DNA from: Tetramitus jugosus
Lineage: Eukaryota; Heterolobosea; Eutetramitea; Acrasida; Vahlkampfiidae
Assembly: GCA_937625935.1 (NCBI GenBank)
Contig: OW569367.1
Span: 124,001 to 188,000, forward strand
Direction: 5' to 3'
DNA: 64,000 nt
Below the pieces are notes generated by a model, which saw only the letters and a list, made by a program, of their open reading frames with translations, was not told the DNA's origin and did not search any database. This document shows positions 1 to 9,389 of this stretch, in pieces. Both the position numbers and the translations under genes were made by a program. The first letter of the stretch is position 1, and the number at the start of each line of letters is the position of its first letter.

Positions 1-2214
1 GACACTGTTGAACAAACGTTTATCAATTCCGACCAGACCAATATTTTATCATCAGGAAATGCTTCTGCCATTCTCGTTCCTCTGATAATATTGACTCAGA
101 GACGTTCTGCCCAACGATCTAGTCTTGCTAACCTTAACGCGCTTGCTAGGCTTACCGATATTATAATCAGCGCATTATCATCCACAAGGAACGGTAGTTC
201 AAGTTACAATGTTCAACAGTACATTCTTTCAACGTACTATGCAATGGAAGTGATAAGACAAAGCAAAAACACATCTGATCTTCTTAGTATTTCAACGGAT
301 GTGATACCTGTAATGGTCGATTCCATGTTCATGAAAATAGGACAGGTGAACAATAACTTACTTGACAATTTGCCACGGTTGGTACAAATGGGCTCCGGAT
401 TGGTAGAGGCTATCATACATCATATGGCGTTGTCCTCTTATGATGCGACTGCAATGATGCGATTCTTTGATCAAATTGGTAACCTAACGCATCTGGTTTC
501 GAAATTGAGTTTGAAAGGCGTTTTCGCTGATATGTTGCTTCAAATCGATCCAGCCATTGAGCTTGATTCCCATAGAGACATCATTTTTACTCACAAGAGG
601 GATTGTCGACTATTTAAGAGTCTATCGCGTATGCTCATGTGTTTAATGATCCAGAATCTTGAATTCTCTCGTGTTGTTCATTTAGTTGAGAGCAGAGACG
701 TGGCTTGTGTAGGGAAATTTGATCAAGAACTGGACGAAGACAGCACAATGCAGTTACTAAAGAGTATAACAAGGGATGAAGCACAACAAAATACTTCAAC
801 TATTCAACGAGAGAAGATTGCTCTTCATTGCATATTCAACTTAATGAGTCGAGGACACTCTTTGTATGATATGCTCCGGAGTACAAAATATGTCTCGTTC
901 CTTGAATCATTCTTACACAAGGGTTGTGTGGAAATTCTCGCAAGTCAATCTCACAACACGGATCACGTTCATCAATTGCTGTTGTGGTTGTATACATGCG
1001 ATCCTGATTCACCATTTGACAAATATTTCAGTCACCAGGAGCAAGAGAAGATATTCTCTGATTTGACCAACAGTGACACACTTCCTTTTTTAACAACAAA
1101 ATTGGATAAGATGATGCATCGAATTGGTCGAGTGTTGATGAACCAACAGGTGCAGTATAATCAAGGAGCACTAAAGGCTGATATCCAAGTGTTTGCCCAT
1201 TCCCTTTTGCGTCAAACTGCTTTTAGACATCCATATATTGTTCTGCGCTATCTCAATAGTATTTTGGCACTATTAGAACCAGTTGACTCAATCACTCTTG
1301 GATCGGAGATTCCACTCTCAGTCATCACAGTATACACTCAAGTGTTGAGCATAATGGATGCTCTGCGACCTAATATCTTCACTACAAAGTCAATCTCAGA
1401 GCTGTTGACCAAATCACTCGGTTTATATTTTGAATTGCTCAATTCCGCAACCGTGGCACAACATGATGCACTTTTACCACTTGTGAGCCACTTTATTGAC
1501 TTTTTAGGTCACTATATTCTCAACATTGCTTCGCAACTCGAATTACATGACGCAAGAAACATGCAACTCTCAAAGGAGGTCCAATTTCTGAGCAGTCGCT
1601 GTTCTGTACTGATACAAGCTCAGAATATTTTCTCTCAGGTCGCCACACAGATAAAGAATGTTCGGTTTAACATTGACATTCTCCTCGGTGTCATTAATGG
1701 AAGTAAATCAAAAAATAAGAGAGATGTACTCTCTCTGATCAGAAACGACGAAGCAACTTATCTGTCTGGAGTGAGTGTGAACACAGCGCTAAAGTTCCAA
1801 TTGCGTCCGAGAGACCCCAAACTGAAGGAGACTCTTCATTATTTAGACGAGCATTCTCAATATTCGCCCTCCATTCTGGAGAGCTATATCGATAGCTTGT
1901 TGGATCTCGTTATGTGTGAACCCAGAGATGACTACAATACTGACAGCACGATTCGTATGAGCTATTTACTGATCATACGATACTTGAAGACGGATTCAAA
2001 ACAAAGTTATGACAAAATTATTCCTGTCTATCTCAAGTGCTTAATGCATCGTAACCATAATGTGAGATTGCACGCTATACAATGCGCTCCAGAACTCTTC
2101 CCATTCTGCAACGAGTTCATGCCAGAATTACTTAACAGTTTGTTCATCAACCAAGAGAAATCAGAGGCAATAACTACCTTAATCGAGATTATTAAGATGT
2201 ATGTGACTGTTTGA
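1..2214 (+). CDS. INTS1: Integrator complex subunit 1, C-terminal part (5' end outside window)
   Basis: The frame is open from base 1, so the gene begins upstream; about 737 residues are visible up to the TGA at 2212-2214. The protein is all-helical and HEAT-like. Two stretches resemble what I recall of the C-terminal third of animal INTS1: a segment around residues 395-440 of the visible part (LLRQTAFRHPYIVLRYLN, followed by a hydrophobic helix ending in LRPNIF), and the last 150 residues, which include a helical pair running through VYLKCLMHRNHNVRLHA. INTS1 is the large scaffold of Integrator, which cleaves snRNA 3' ends and attenuates paused RNA polymerase II in the nucleus. There is little low-complexity sequence, unlike most neighbours. 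It converges on ARL6. The family call rests on remembered similarity of diverged helices; another HEAT protein is possible. Confidence 0.65.
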   Translation, partial: DTVEQTFINSDQTNILSSGNASAILVPLIILTQRRSAQRSSLANLNALARLTDIIISALSSTRNGSSSYNVQQYILSTYYAMEVIRQSKNTSDLLSISTDVIPVMVDSMFMKIGQVNNNLLDNLPRLVQMGSGLVEAIIHHMALSSYDATAMMRFFDQIGNLTHLVSKLSLKGVFADMLLQIDPAIELDSHRDIIFTHKRDCRLFKSLSRMLMCLMIQNLEFSRVVHLVESRDVACVGKFDQELDEDSTMQLLKSITRDEAQQNTSTIQREKIALHCIFNLMSRGHSLYDMLRSTKYVSFLESFLHKGCVEILASQSHNTDHVHQLLLWLYTCDPDSPFDKYFSHQEQEKIFSDLTNSDTLPFLTTKLDKMMHRIGRVLMNQQVQYNQGALKADIQVFAHSLLRQTAFRHPYIVLRYLNSILALLEPVDSITLGSEIPLSVITVYTQVLSIMDALRPNIFTTKSISELLTKSLGLYFELLNSATVAQHDALLPLVSHFIDFLGHYILNIASQLELHDARNMQLSKEVQFLSSRCSVLIQAQNIFSQVATQIKNVRFNIDILLGVINGSKSKNKRDVLSLIRNDEATYLSGVSVNTALKFQLRPRDPKLKETLHYLDEHSQYSPSILESYIDSLLDLVMCEPRDDYNTDSTIRMSYLLIIRYLKTDSKQSYDKIIPVYLKCLMHRNHNVRLHAIQCAPELFPFCNEFMPELLNSLFINQEKSEAITTLIEIIKMYVTV

Positions 2215-2351
2215 AGGCTCACTCCATCAAGCTGCTATGTAAGTCCCGATTTTGTAGGAGCGTTAAGGTGTCTTATCGGGAAACCATAATGTTTTTATTA
2301 TGGCTTGATGGACAGTAGACCGCCACCTTAAGATGTATGTTACTGTTCGAA
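2192..2351 (+). repeat. 24-bp imperfect direct repeat bracketing a foldable 3' UTR element
   Basis: The last codons of INTS1 plus its stop (2192-2215) recur at 2328-2351 with only two mismatches, 136 bp downstream. Between the copies are several perfect inverted pairs: CCATCAAGC 2224-2232 with GCTTGATGG 2303-2311, TCCCGAT 2244-2250 with ATCGGGA 2275-2281, and CCATAAT 2284-2290 with ATTATGG 2297-2303 (6-nt loop). An alternative pairing is TTAAGGTG 2263-2270 with CACCTTAA 2324-2331. The first three can form at once as a closed multibranch RNA. The second copy is followed at once by a polyadenylation-type AATAAA, so the element probably lies in the INTS1 3' UTR. It matches no RNA family I recognise. 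Confidence 0.6.
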
Positions 2352-2355
2352 TAAA
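2350..2355 (+). terminator. AATAAA polyadenylation-type signal after INTS1
   Basis: AATAAA lies 136 nt after the INTS1 stop and is followed by an A/T-rich run. It fits a 3'-end signal for the plus-strand transcript and sits about 30 bp before the end of the convergent ARL6 coding region. Confidence 0.45.
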
Positions 2356-2381
2356 ATATTTTTTTACCATGCTACAAAACT

Positions 2382-2936
2382 CTACGACATATTCTTCTGA
2401 ATGTTCTGAGAAAGCCACTTGATTCCTTGTTCAATTCCTTCGCCTGTTAACGCGTTACTCGCCACTATCGTCCACGATTTTTCCTTGATGTCGTGTAACT
2501 TTAACATTTCACTGCACTCCTGAGCACTCAAACTGCTGGGCAAGTCTTGCTTGTTGGCAAAGAAGAGTAGAGGTGTGTTCTTCAAAAGTTCTTTGTGAGC
2601 TAACAAATTTTCAAGTTCATCTAATGCAACAGCCATCCTCACTCTATCCGAAGCATCAATCACAAAGATAAGACCATTGACATCCGAGTAGAAGCTTTCC
2701 CATAGATTTCGGAACTTCCCCTGACCACTCATATCGAACACGGTGAAAGAAAGATTGTTCTTTTCAAAGTTTTCGACAGAGAAACCCACTGTTGGTGTAA
2801 TGTCTTGGGATTGAACCTTTTTCGGTTTTAACAAGTTAATGATCGAAGTTTTTCCTGAATTATCAAGACCACAGCAAACAATCTTTACTTTTTGCTTCTT
2901 CTTCTGGAATATGGACAAAAAGTCAAACAGTCCCAT
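2382..2936 (-). CDS. ARL6: ARF-like small GTPase ARL6 / BBS3
   Basis: A complete 184-residue ARF-family GTPase, the usual length. It shows the P-loop GLDNSGKT (about residues 24-31), the switch I segment PTVGFS, the G3 motif in the ARL6-characteristic form DMSGQG, and NKQD for guanine recognition. The N-terminus MGLFDFLSIF, and the stretch LSFTVFDMSGQG followed by RNLWE, are close to animal ARL6. ARL6-GTP recruits the BBSome coat that sorts membrane cargo to cilia, so its presence argues for a flagellate stage. Gly2 and the amphipathic N-terminus fit membrane association. It lies 79 bp downstream of the SAMHD1-like gene on the same strand and converges on INTS1. Confidence 0.92.
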   Translation of the reverse strand: MGLFDFLSIFQKKKQKVKIVCCGLDNSGKTSIINLLKPKKVQSQDITPTVGFSVENFEKNNLSFTVFDMSGQGKFRNLWESFYSDVNGLIFVIDASDRVRMAVALDELENLLAHKELLKNTPLLFFANKQDLPSSLSAQECSEMLKLHDIKEKSWTIVASNALTGEGIEQGIKWLSQNIQKNMS

Positions 2937-2945
2937 GATCTTTCG

Positions 2946-2957
2946 CTTTTATATATA
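2946..2957 (-). promoter_or_regulatory. TATA-like box upstream of ARL6
   Basis: Read on the minus strand, TATATATAAAAG lies 10-21 nt upstream of the ARL6 ATG, inside the 79-bp gap after the SAMHD1-like gene. If it is used, the 5' UTR would have to be extremely short, as in other compact protist genomes. It could also just be A/T-rich spacer. Confidence 0.4.
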
Positions 2958-3015
2958 CTACCAATATTTGTTTCTCTTTGTTCCCTTTTTCATTCCGCCA
3001 TTCCCGTAAATATGT

Positions 3016-4550
3016 TCAACTGTCGAGAGAAAAGTCCGCCAAAAGATTCTTTGGCCCCAGTGGTGAGATCGGGCTTCGAGGAATGTTTCCTGAGCCTGGT
3101 GTTTTGATTTTGACACTTTGTGGTGTAGCTCCAGTGTTCTGTAATGATCGTACCCAATTAGCGAAGGCAATGCGCGCAGGTTCAAGGTTGTCCTTGTCAC
3201 GCACATACAAGCGAATGAACCTCTCTTGGAACTTGTCTGGAATGAGCAAACTGACTGAATCTTTTCCCAAGTAGAAGGGATCTTTTGATCCACTTGAATA
3301 GAACTTGCAATAGTCTACGGGGTTTCTATCCTTCATGGCATAGTTGGTCTTTAGATCATGGACAATGACATCAGATTCTGAAAGATTGTAGTTAGAGTCC
3401 TGATGATAAAGAATATCAGCCGCAGTTACCTTCTTAGTAAACTTTGAATAAAGTAATGTTTCATCAACAAACTTGTACAGATCTCGCTTTCTGAGCCTTT
3501 GAATAATAGCTCTCGACTCTGCGAGCTCTGGAGCTTTGGAGAATTCAATTTGGCGCAACAAGCAATCAGTCATAGTCATGTATTCTTCTGGATAGTATAT
3601 GCAGTCAGATATTTTAAGGAATGAATCAGCAGCCACCAGCGCATCTGTAATCATGTACTCTACAGCTTTTCCAACTCTGTGTGTGTAGATTTGTTTGTGG
3701 AGACTGTATCTTGTATGAAACATCTCATACAGATTATAAGCTTCCTTTGCAGAGTAGCAAATCTCGCCACCAACAACCTTGCTATACTTCATAATTCTTG
3801 TAAAGTCATATGATGTCTTCAGACCCAGGTTGTAGGAATCACGTGCCAAGTAGTCGAACTTGTCAACATCTACAGAATTGGTCTTGTTGGCCACAATTTG
3901 CCACAAAAACTTTTTTTCATCCTTTCCATACATGTATTCGTGAGTCTTTGGAATATCGGAATGCGTCACATTTTGATCACCCATGATCAAGTCTCCAATA
4001 AATTTGACATCATCCTTTGAATAATCCAAATTATTGGTTTCAATCATGTGTTCGAGCATCAACAGACTTGCCTTCTCATGTTGCCACTCAGTATTGGGCT
4101 TGACTCTCGGAATAAACTCATTGTCAAACACGTGACTAAATGGTCCATGACCCAAATCGTGACACAGTGCAGCCACACGCACCAAATGAGCCTCCCTGTC
4201 CGTAATCTCCAATTCTTTCTGTTTGGATCGAAAACGATCAAGCAACTCTCCTGCCAAATGAGACACACCGATGCAGTGCTCAAATCGATTGTGAGAAGCT
4301 CCTGGAAACACATAGTAACAACTGCCCAGTTGTTTCAAATCTCTCAAACGCTGGAAATGACATGTATCTACAATCTTGATCAAATCCTTCTCCAAGCTTT
4401 CATTTTAATTTCTTGTTGGTTAGCAACAAAAAACACTCATCGATCAAAAAGAATGTGAAAAAAACGAACCTACCTGATATGACCATGAATGGGATCGTTG
4501 ATAATCTTGTCATCTACAAAGTGGAGATCGTACTTTTGTTTGGCACTCAT
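3016..4550 (-). CDS. SAMHD1-like HD-domain dNTP triphosphohydrolase (two exons)
   Basis: Two exons, 4550-4474 and 4396-3016, are joined across a 77-nt intron (GTAGGT...AAAG). Splicing restores INDPIHGHISLEKDLIK, which matches the start of the SAMHD1 HD domain, and gives 485 residues. Catalytic metal ligands are present: His in RFEHCIGV, His-Asp in CHDLGHGPFSH, and Asp in VDKFDYLARDS. Lys, Asp, Gln and Arg equivalents of the GTP allosteric site also appear conserved (DDKIINDP; VDTCHFQRLR). SAMHD1 enzymes hydrolyse dNTPs to nucleosides and triphosphate, controlling dNTP pools; animal forms also restrict viruses. This protein lacks the N-terminal SAM domain, as many microbial and protist homologues do. 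The start is the ATG that opens exon 1. The gene is divergent from the LRR gene, 137 bp away. Confidence 0.9.
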
Positions 4551-4687
4551 ATTCTGCCTTGAAATCATTTTTTAATTCACTGTTGAGTCAAGCTTCTTGG
4601 GCAGAATTTTCCTGGTTCGCTTTGGGATTGGAACTTTTTTTGGCGGCAGACCAAAAAGCCACCCTATTTTCGGAATGTCTTTTCTGA

Positions 4688-6148
4688 ATGTTTTTGAACC
4701 CGAAACGAACAAGCCAGACCAAGAAAAACATGAGAAACAGTAACGCACCAAAGAATATCAATCTGTCTCACACGAATGCCTCTGCCAGTTCTCTCATTGA
4801 ATTATTAATCAGAGCAACCTCTCAAATGGTGGAAGCCGATGATTCAAGTGGCGGCTTTAGTTGTGATACCATCGTCAACCTCAGCAACAACAAGATTGGG
4901 GTCGAGGGAATTGACATGATCATGTCCCGGCTTACGAGACCAGATTTTATCAATCATTTTGGAATATCTGAACTGGATCTGACACACACACAACTGAGCG
5001 ATGAAGGCTTTGTAAAGTTTGTCCGCTTCTTACCAAAGTTACCCCAACTGAAAAGGTTACGGTTGGGTTTCAATCGACTGACGGTTCAGTCGATGCTCGT
5101 GCTAGCAGACTGTCTTGAAGGGTTGGATACAAATACATGTATTACTGAGTTGGATCTGAGACACAATGATATTTGCTCTCATGGTCTCACGCGATTGCTG
5201 CTACTTCAACCAGCTTACAACAATCCGAGAGTGAGGCTCAATCGATTAGCAAAGCAGTTGCAAGTGTTGGACTTGACAGGAAATCATAGAATAAGTGATG
5301 AAGGACTCAAGTTACTCAGTACCGCACTTATCAACCAACCAGACAATCAATTGAAGACTTTAATCATGTGGGGAAATGGTATCAATGACTCCTCAGTCGC
5401 CACACTATGTCAAAGCGCTCTTACCAGCGAGAATTGCAAGCTAGAGGTATTAGATTTGACCTCAAATAACTTGAGCCAGTTATGTATAGGAATGCTCATT
5501 TTCTGCTTAGAGAACAATGAAGGAACATGTGGAAGGATTGTCAGTTTGTCTGTGACTGGCAATGCTGCACTTAAAGACTCGAGTCTCTTGAAGAGATTGT
5601 CACTCGTATTGAATAGAAATAAGACTAATCAGAGGAACACCCACGGTCGAATCTCGTTTAGTAATAGTGATGGGGCATACTCGATAGACTTCTCCAAATG
5701 TTTTGCTCTACTGAGACATGTCAAAGAAAGATACAAGCATGAACCACATGTGTATCACACATTCCTTGATAAGATGAGCCTCTGTGCGAACAACAAGGGA
5801 GTGCCTATCCGTAATTTGTACCACCAGATGGTTCAACTCTTTGGAGATGACCACTTTATGATTAGCGAGCTCTCTAATGTTTTTTCTGAGAGTACTCAAC
5901 CGAGCAATCATCTCCAGGCAAATTTGAAGCAATATGCTCCAACTGTTCACAGTGCCTCTGTGATCGACCTCGAACGCAGAGCCAACGAGTTAGAGGAACG
6001 AGAGAAAATAGTAGAGGAGAAAGAAAGAGCTGTTCTTTTCCTCCTTCAACGATTGAGCGGTATTCATGAGTTCAGAACGAAGAATGGAGAAGTCATCCAG
6101 TTGTCCGTAAAGGATATTCTCGGTTCTGCGAAACAGCACTGTAATTAA
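4688..6148 (+). CDS. Leucine-rich-repeat protein with C-terminal coiled coil
   Basis: 486 residues from the first ATG; a second in-frame ATG at 4730 (residue 15) is also plausible. Residues about 50-310 hold ribonuclease-inhibitor-type LRRs: units with LDLTHTQLSDEGF, LRLGFNRLTVQSM, LDLRHNDICSHGL and LDLTGNHRISDEG, each about 28-40 residues. Residues about 430-465 form a charged coiled coil (VIDLERRANELEEREKIVEE). No enzyme domain is visible. Such proteins are usually scaffolds or interaction partners; the specific role is unknown. It shares a 137-bp divergent promoter containing TTTTTTTGGCGGC with the SAMHD1-like gene. Confidence 0.85.
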   Translation: MFLNPKRTSQTKKNMRNSNAPKNINLSHTNASASSLIELLIRATSQMVEADDSSGGFSCDTIVNLSNNKIGVEGIDMIMSRLTRPDFINHFGISELDLTHTQLSDEGFVKFVRFLPKLPQLKRLRLGFNRLTVQSMLVLADCLEGLDTNTCITELDLRHNDICSHGLTRLLLLQPAYNNPRVRLNRLAKQLQVLDLTGNHRISDEGLKLLSTALINQPDNQLKTLIMWGNGINDSSVATLCQSALTSENCKLEVLDLTSNNLSQLCIGMLIFCLENNEGTCGRIVSLSVTGNAALKDSSLLKRLSLVLNRNKTNQRNTHGRISFSNSDGAYSIDFSKCFALLRHVKERYKHEPHVYHTFLDKMSLCANNKGVPIRNLYHQMVQLFGDDHFMISELSNVFSESTQPSNHLQANLKQYAPTVHSASVIDLERRANELEEREKIVEEKERAVLFLLQRLSGIHEFRTKNGEVIQLSVKDILGSAKQHCN

Positions 6149-6560
6149 AATCTCCGAACCTCACAGCTTCAATATTTTCTTGCATGTCATACCACATGAG
6201 TCGACTTATCATTCTTTGATTCTTTCCCTTTATAATGACACATACTCGGAGCAACAAACTTCCTTTCAAACATGACTGTACTTCGTCAGGATTATTTCTG
6301 AAGTCGTACTTAAACACCCTATAAAATCACGGAACGTGATCTCCCGGATGAGGATGTATAGACCGTTTGCCTGAGCGTGAATTTTGTACTGGATGCTATG
6401 CTAGCCTTGTGCTTCTTCATCCTCGTATGTTGATGATCGCTACAAACTGGTGGCTTCGGCTGCTTGCTTGGGGGCTTCCTGGTCATACTGACGGGTTTCT
6501 TCTTCGAAATTAACAGAAATGCGTTGAGCAGGTTTTCTTTTTCAAGTACGTGAAGAAAAA
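6093..6560 (-). pseudogene. Candidate small gene with broken or spliced reading frame
   Basis: Three protein-like segments follow one another on the minus strand in the gap between two plus-strand genes. The first, about 6545-6455, contains QRISVNFEEETRQYDQEAPK. The second, about 6400-6325, contains QANGLYILIREITFRDFIG. The third, 6317-6093, contains FKYDFRNNPDEVQSCLKG and ends at a TGA. Segments two and three would read as one continuous protein if one base were added in the GGG run near 6321, or if a very short intron were removed. No convincing ATG start is visible. The last 56 bp are antisense to the LRR gene. I do not recognise the product. It may be a real gene with small introns, a decayed gene or a sequence error. 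Confidence 0.3.
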
Positions 6561-6574
6561 ACTACGAGTAAAAA

Positions 6575-8044
6575 ATGGAACAAACACGAAGCAACAACGA
6601 AAAGATGTTCAAGTCTCGTTTCAATCGTTATCCCAAAACACCCTATCAACAGAGACTCAATGAGTATCTACAGCAGAGAAACAAGCTGTTGTTGGGTTTA
6701 ACCAATGATGTCAGTTATGTCGAACCACAAAATGATAGCGATGAAAGCAGTGATGAACCAGAAGAGAAGAAGACTTTGTGCTCTCGTTGTTGAGAGTGGA
6801 GGAATGAATCGATTGGATTATGATTCCTTGGCTCTTATCTTTTGTTTTTTGTCATGTCCCAAGGTAATGCAACTCAGATTGACCAACAAGCATTGGGATC
6901 ATGTGATTATGTGTTCGGATTACATGTGGGACCAGTTTATAGCAAGAGATTCTATGGTGCGTTGGGTGAGGGCAAAATTGTTCAAGTGGATGACGAACCT
7001 TTGATTGAATCTGAGTTGGATGATGATGAGATATCAAGAGAAGAACAATTGGAACGAGAAAATGAAGAAGAGGAGGAAGAAAGTGAAGAGGAAGAATCTA
7101 GGTCTGAGGAAGATGAGGAAGATGGAGCTGTCAACCACGAGCTCGCAGAGGTGACAGAGGAAGTCATAGAAAAACTTTGGAATTCCAAAGCTGAAGAAAA
7201 TTATACTGACGACAGAGAAGAGCATGATGATAGAGATGGTGAGCAAGAAGAAGAAGAAGCCAGCAAAAACCTCAGAGAACAAAAGGGTCAGGAGATAATC
7301 TCTCCTCGATCTCTTAGCATGAAAGCATATGTGTCCTTGTACAATATGATTCCTGCTATTTCAAACGTAATTCCAAATACAAAGGGAAAGAAACACAATC
7401 AGAAGGTTAGTGATGAAGACGAAGAGGATGAGTATGAAGAAGAGTATGACGAGGAAAGTAGTGCTACTATTTTATCCGAGCAGAGAGCCGAGTATAGATT
7501 AGCTTCATTCTATGGAATCACACAAGCCCACAAGTTGGCTCTCATTCTCAGTCTTCTGATGGTAAATGACTACACTCCATCAATACTACATGATATGGTC
7601 AAGATTGGACGAAAGGAGGACTACAAATTGATTCCACTTTCTCAATTTTGTTACGCTGTTCTCACTGGTCGAGAGAATCAATTATACCAGGATGAATTAA
7701 GCATTCCTAGTGATGAGGACTTAAGACTTCACAACACCAATTTAAAACATGTGGACTATAATGACATTTATGAAATAACACATCGAGATGTCCTTAACCA
7801 AGTAGTTGCTCTTTCTCCCAACATTGAAGATGGTTTTATTCCGTTCCTGTTTTATAAATTCATGAGACCAACTCGTAAAAAAGGAGATTTGTGCGAATGG
7901 GTAACAGATGAAAGTGGTTGGTGTCCTATGTTCATGAATGCATCTTTCTCATGGTTTTATTTTGCAGAATTTGTCACGAGTTACGAAAAGGAAACTGGAA
8001 TAATGACTGTTCTCAAGAAGAAGCAAAAATTTCCTGTATTTTAA
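6575..8044 (+). CDS. F-box protein with long acidic region (spliced model, or frame-broken)
   Basis: Three coding stretches lie in two frames. Exon-like part 1 (from ATG 6575) is hydrophilic. Part 2 has a clear F-box, MNRLDYDSLALIFCFL... through LRLTNKHWDHV. Part 3 opens with a Glu/Asp-rich segment (about 7016-7300) and ends in a globular 180-residue region rich in aromatics. Joining 6575-6749, 6802-6965 and 7016-8044 removes two GT-AG segments of 52 and 50 nt and gives one 455-residue frame. Their donors (GTGATG, GTGAGG) are weaker than those elsewhere in the window (GTATGT, GTACGT, GTAGGT), so two compensating indels or base-call errors are a real alternative. F-box proteins usually recruit substrates to SCF ubiquitin ligases. 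The C-terminal region is not recognised. Confidence 0.6.
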
Positions 8045-8210
8045 TTCAGGATCTTGTCGAGCAATACAGTTCTCCTGGACCCTTTTATTCTCGCTTCATT
8101 TTCTCCAAGAAACAACGGCTTTTCTGAGAAACAACACAATGTGCTTCAATGAAGAATATAGAGTATTGATCCTAACAAATTTGTTAATATTTGTGTTCTT
8201 TAGATCTCAC

Positions 8211-9296
8211 TCACAGTTGGATCAGATTGGCCTTGACTAGAGCAATATTTGCTACCTTAGACCGTGTTGGACTTAAGTACTTATCCCTAAGCGCTTTTAA
8301 CGTTAGGCTGTTACTCTTCTGAGTCTTGATTAGCTGTAGTAACCTAGTTGTGCATGGTCTCAATTCGATGTCTGAAAACCCAGAGTAATACTGTAAGTTA
8401 ATGCCCCATGCCTCCTGCTTTCCTGAAAATTTGTTGCTGAGGAGGATTGAAGAACACGCAATCACTGAGGGAGCAAACCCTAAGAAATCATAGTCAACTA
8501 ATGCAAGTTCAGAGAAAAAGAGGGCTAATAGTTGGCCGTCCGCTGCCACTTTTCCGCACTTACAATATCTAGTTAAGAATGTGAATGGAGTAGTCACTGT
8601 CAAATTGAAATCTACGGTAGCTAAAATGCAGCTCTCCATCTGTAATACAGGCACCTTCTGAATTAAGTGGGCAAATGCTAAGAATTGCTCAATTTCAGGA
8701 GAGTATACCTCTTCATACTTGCTTGCAATGATCAAACATGCCAAACCGATGAGTTGAAATTTGGACTTATGGACTTGTTTGAGAGTCAAAAATCTATCCA
8801 TGATGTTGACCGACAAGAATAAAGTGCCCGGGACTAACCTCAACGCTCTGTGGACGGCCACAAGCCAGTCAACCACGATCGCTCTCATATTGGATGTTAT
8901 ACTCGATTGGTTCTCCATATAGTTAGGATCAGGAAGATATTTCAATTCATTGTGTTTCGCATGAATGTATATTTCTTTTGCAAACTCAGAAGCTGTTTGG
9001 GGGTTACTTCTATCTTGATCTACTCCGGGGCTGATCATCACAATTTTCTTGTACGATGGAAGGTAGATAGATGTCTTAGGGGGCGTGCTTACCTGCTGGA
9101 AAACAGGTGAAGCATCAATAGGTTGAGCAATGCCCTTAATTTTGGGACTAACCATTGTTGTGGTCCCTTGCTTATTGGAAATCGAGGCAAGAGGTGCCCT
9201 ATACCCACTCGTGCTGTTGTTTGGTTTGAGGGAGGTTGTAAACTTCAAAGACAAACCAGCGTTCATATTCTCATTGTTCTTGATCAGAGAGTTCAT
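8211..9296 (-). CDS. B-type (A/B family) mitotic cyclin
   Basis: 361 residues with both cyclin folds. The MRAIVVDWLVAVH cyclin signature starts the first box (about residue 137), followed by LFLSVNIMDRFL and the ASKYEEVYSPEI helix; the C-terminal cyclin box ends in CTTRLLQLI. The N-terminal tail has a textbook destruction box, RAPLASISN (residues 33-41), and a nearby Lys for ubiquitination. Known role of the family: binding and activating CDK1 at mitosis, with destruction by the anaphase-promoting complex (its APC1 subunit is encoded at 46.3 kb). The upstream 150 bp contain two TAACGTT motifs and a TTACCGGTAA palindrome. Confidence 0.93.
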   Translation of the reverse strand: MNSLIKNNENMNAGLSLKFTTSLKPNNSTSGYRAPLASISNKQGTTTMVSPKIKGIAQPIDASPVFQQVSTPPKTSIYLPSYKKIVMISPGVDQDRSNPQTASEFAKEIYIHAKHNELKYLPDPNYMENQSSITSNMRAIVVDWLVAVHRALRLVPGTLFLSVNIMDRFLTLKQVHKSKFQLIGLACLIIASKYEEVYSPEIEQFLAFAHLIQKVPVLQMESCILATVDFNLTVTTPFTFLTRYCKCGKVAADGQLLALFFSELALVDYDFLGFAPSVIACSSILLSNKFSGKQEAWGINLQYYSGFSDIELRPCTTRLLQLIKTQKSNSLTLKALRDKYLSPTRSKVANIALVKANLIQL

Positions 9297-9379
9297 TGTT
9301 GTGTTTGTTTTATAGGAGAATGTAAAAAATGGCTAGATCGTTGAGCTTTCACGTAACGTTCAAAAATTTGATTAGTAAA

Positions 9380-9389
9380 TTACCGGTAA
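9380..9389. promoter_or_regulatory. TTACCGGTAA palindrome in the cyclin promoter
   Basis: A perfect 10-bp palindrome about 85 nt upstream of the cyclin ATG is followed directly by CGTTTT, making a TAACGTT site. A second TAACGTT lies at 9354-9360. TAACG-type sequences resemble MYB-family binding sites, which drive G2/M genes in plants and animals. The link to cyclin control is inference. Confidence 0.3.

Noticed and set aside
6842-6965. 14-nt GTAATG...CTCAG segment in the F-box gene as an intron
   Set aside because: It would remove the frame that encodes the clear F-box signature (LRLTNKHWDHV), and it is too short for a spliceosomal intron.
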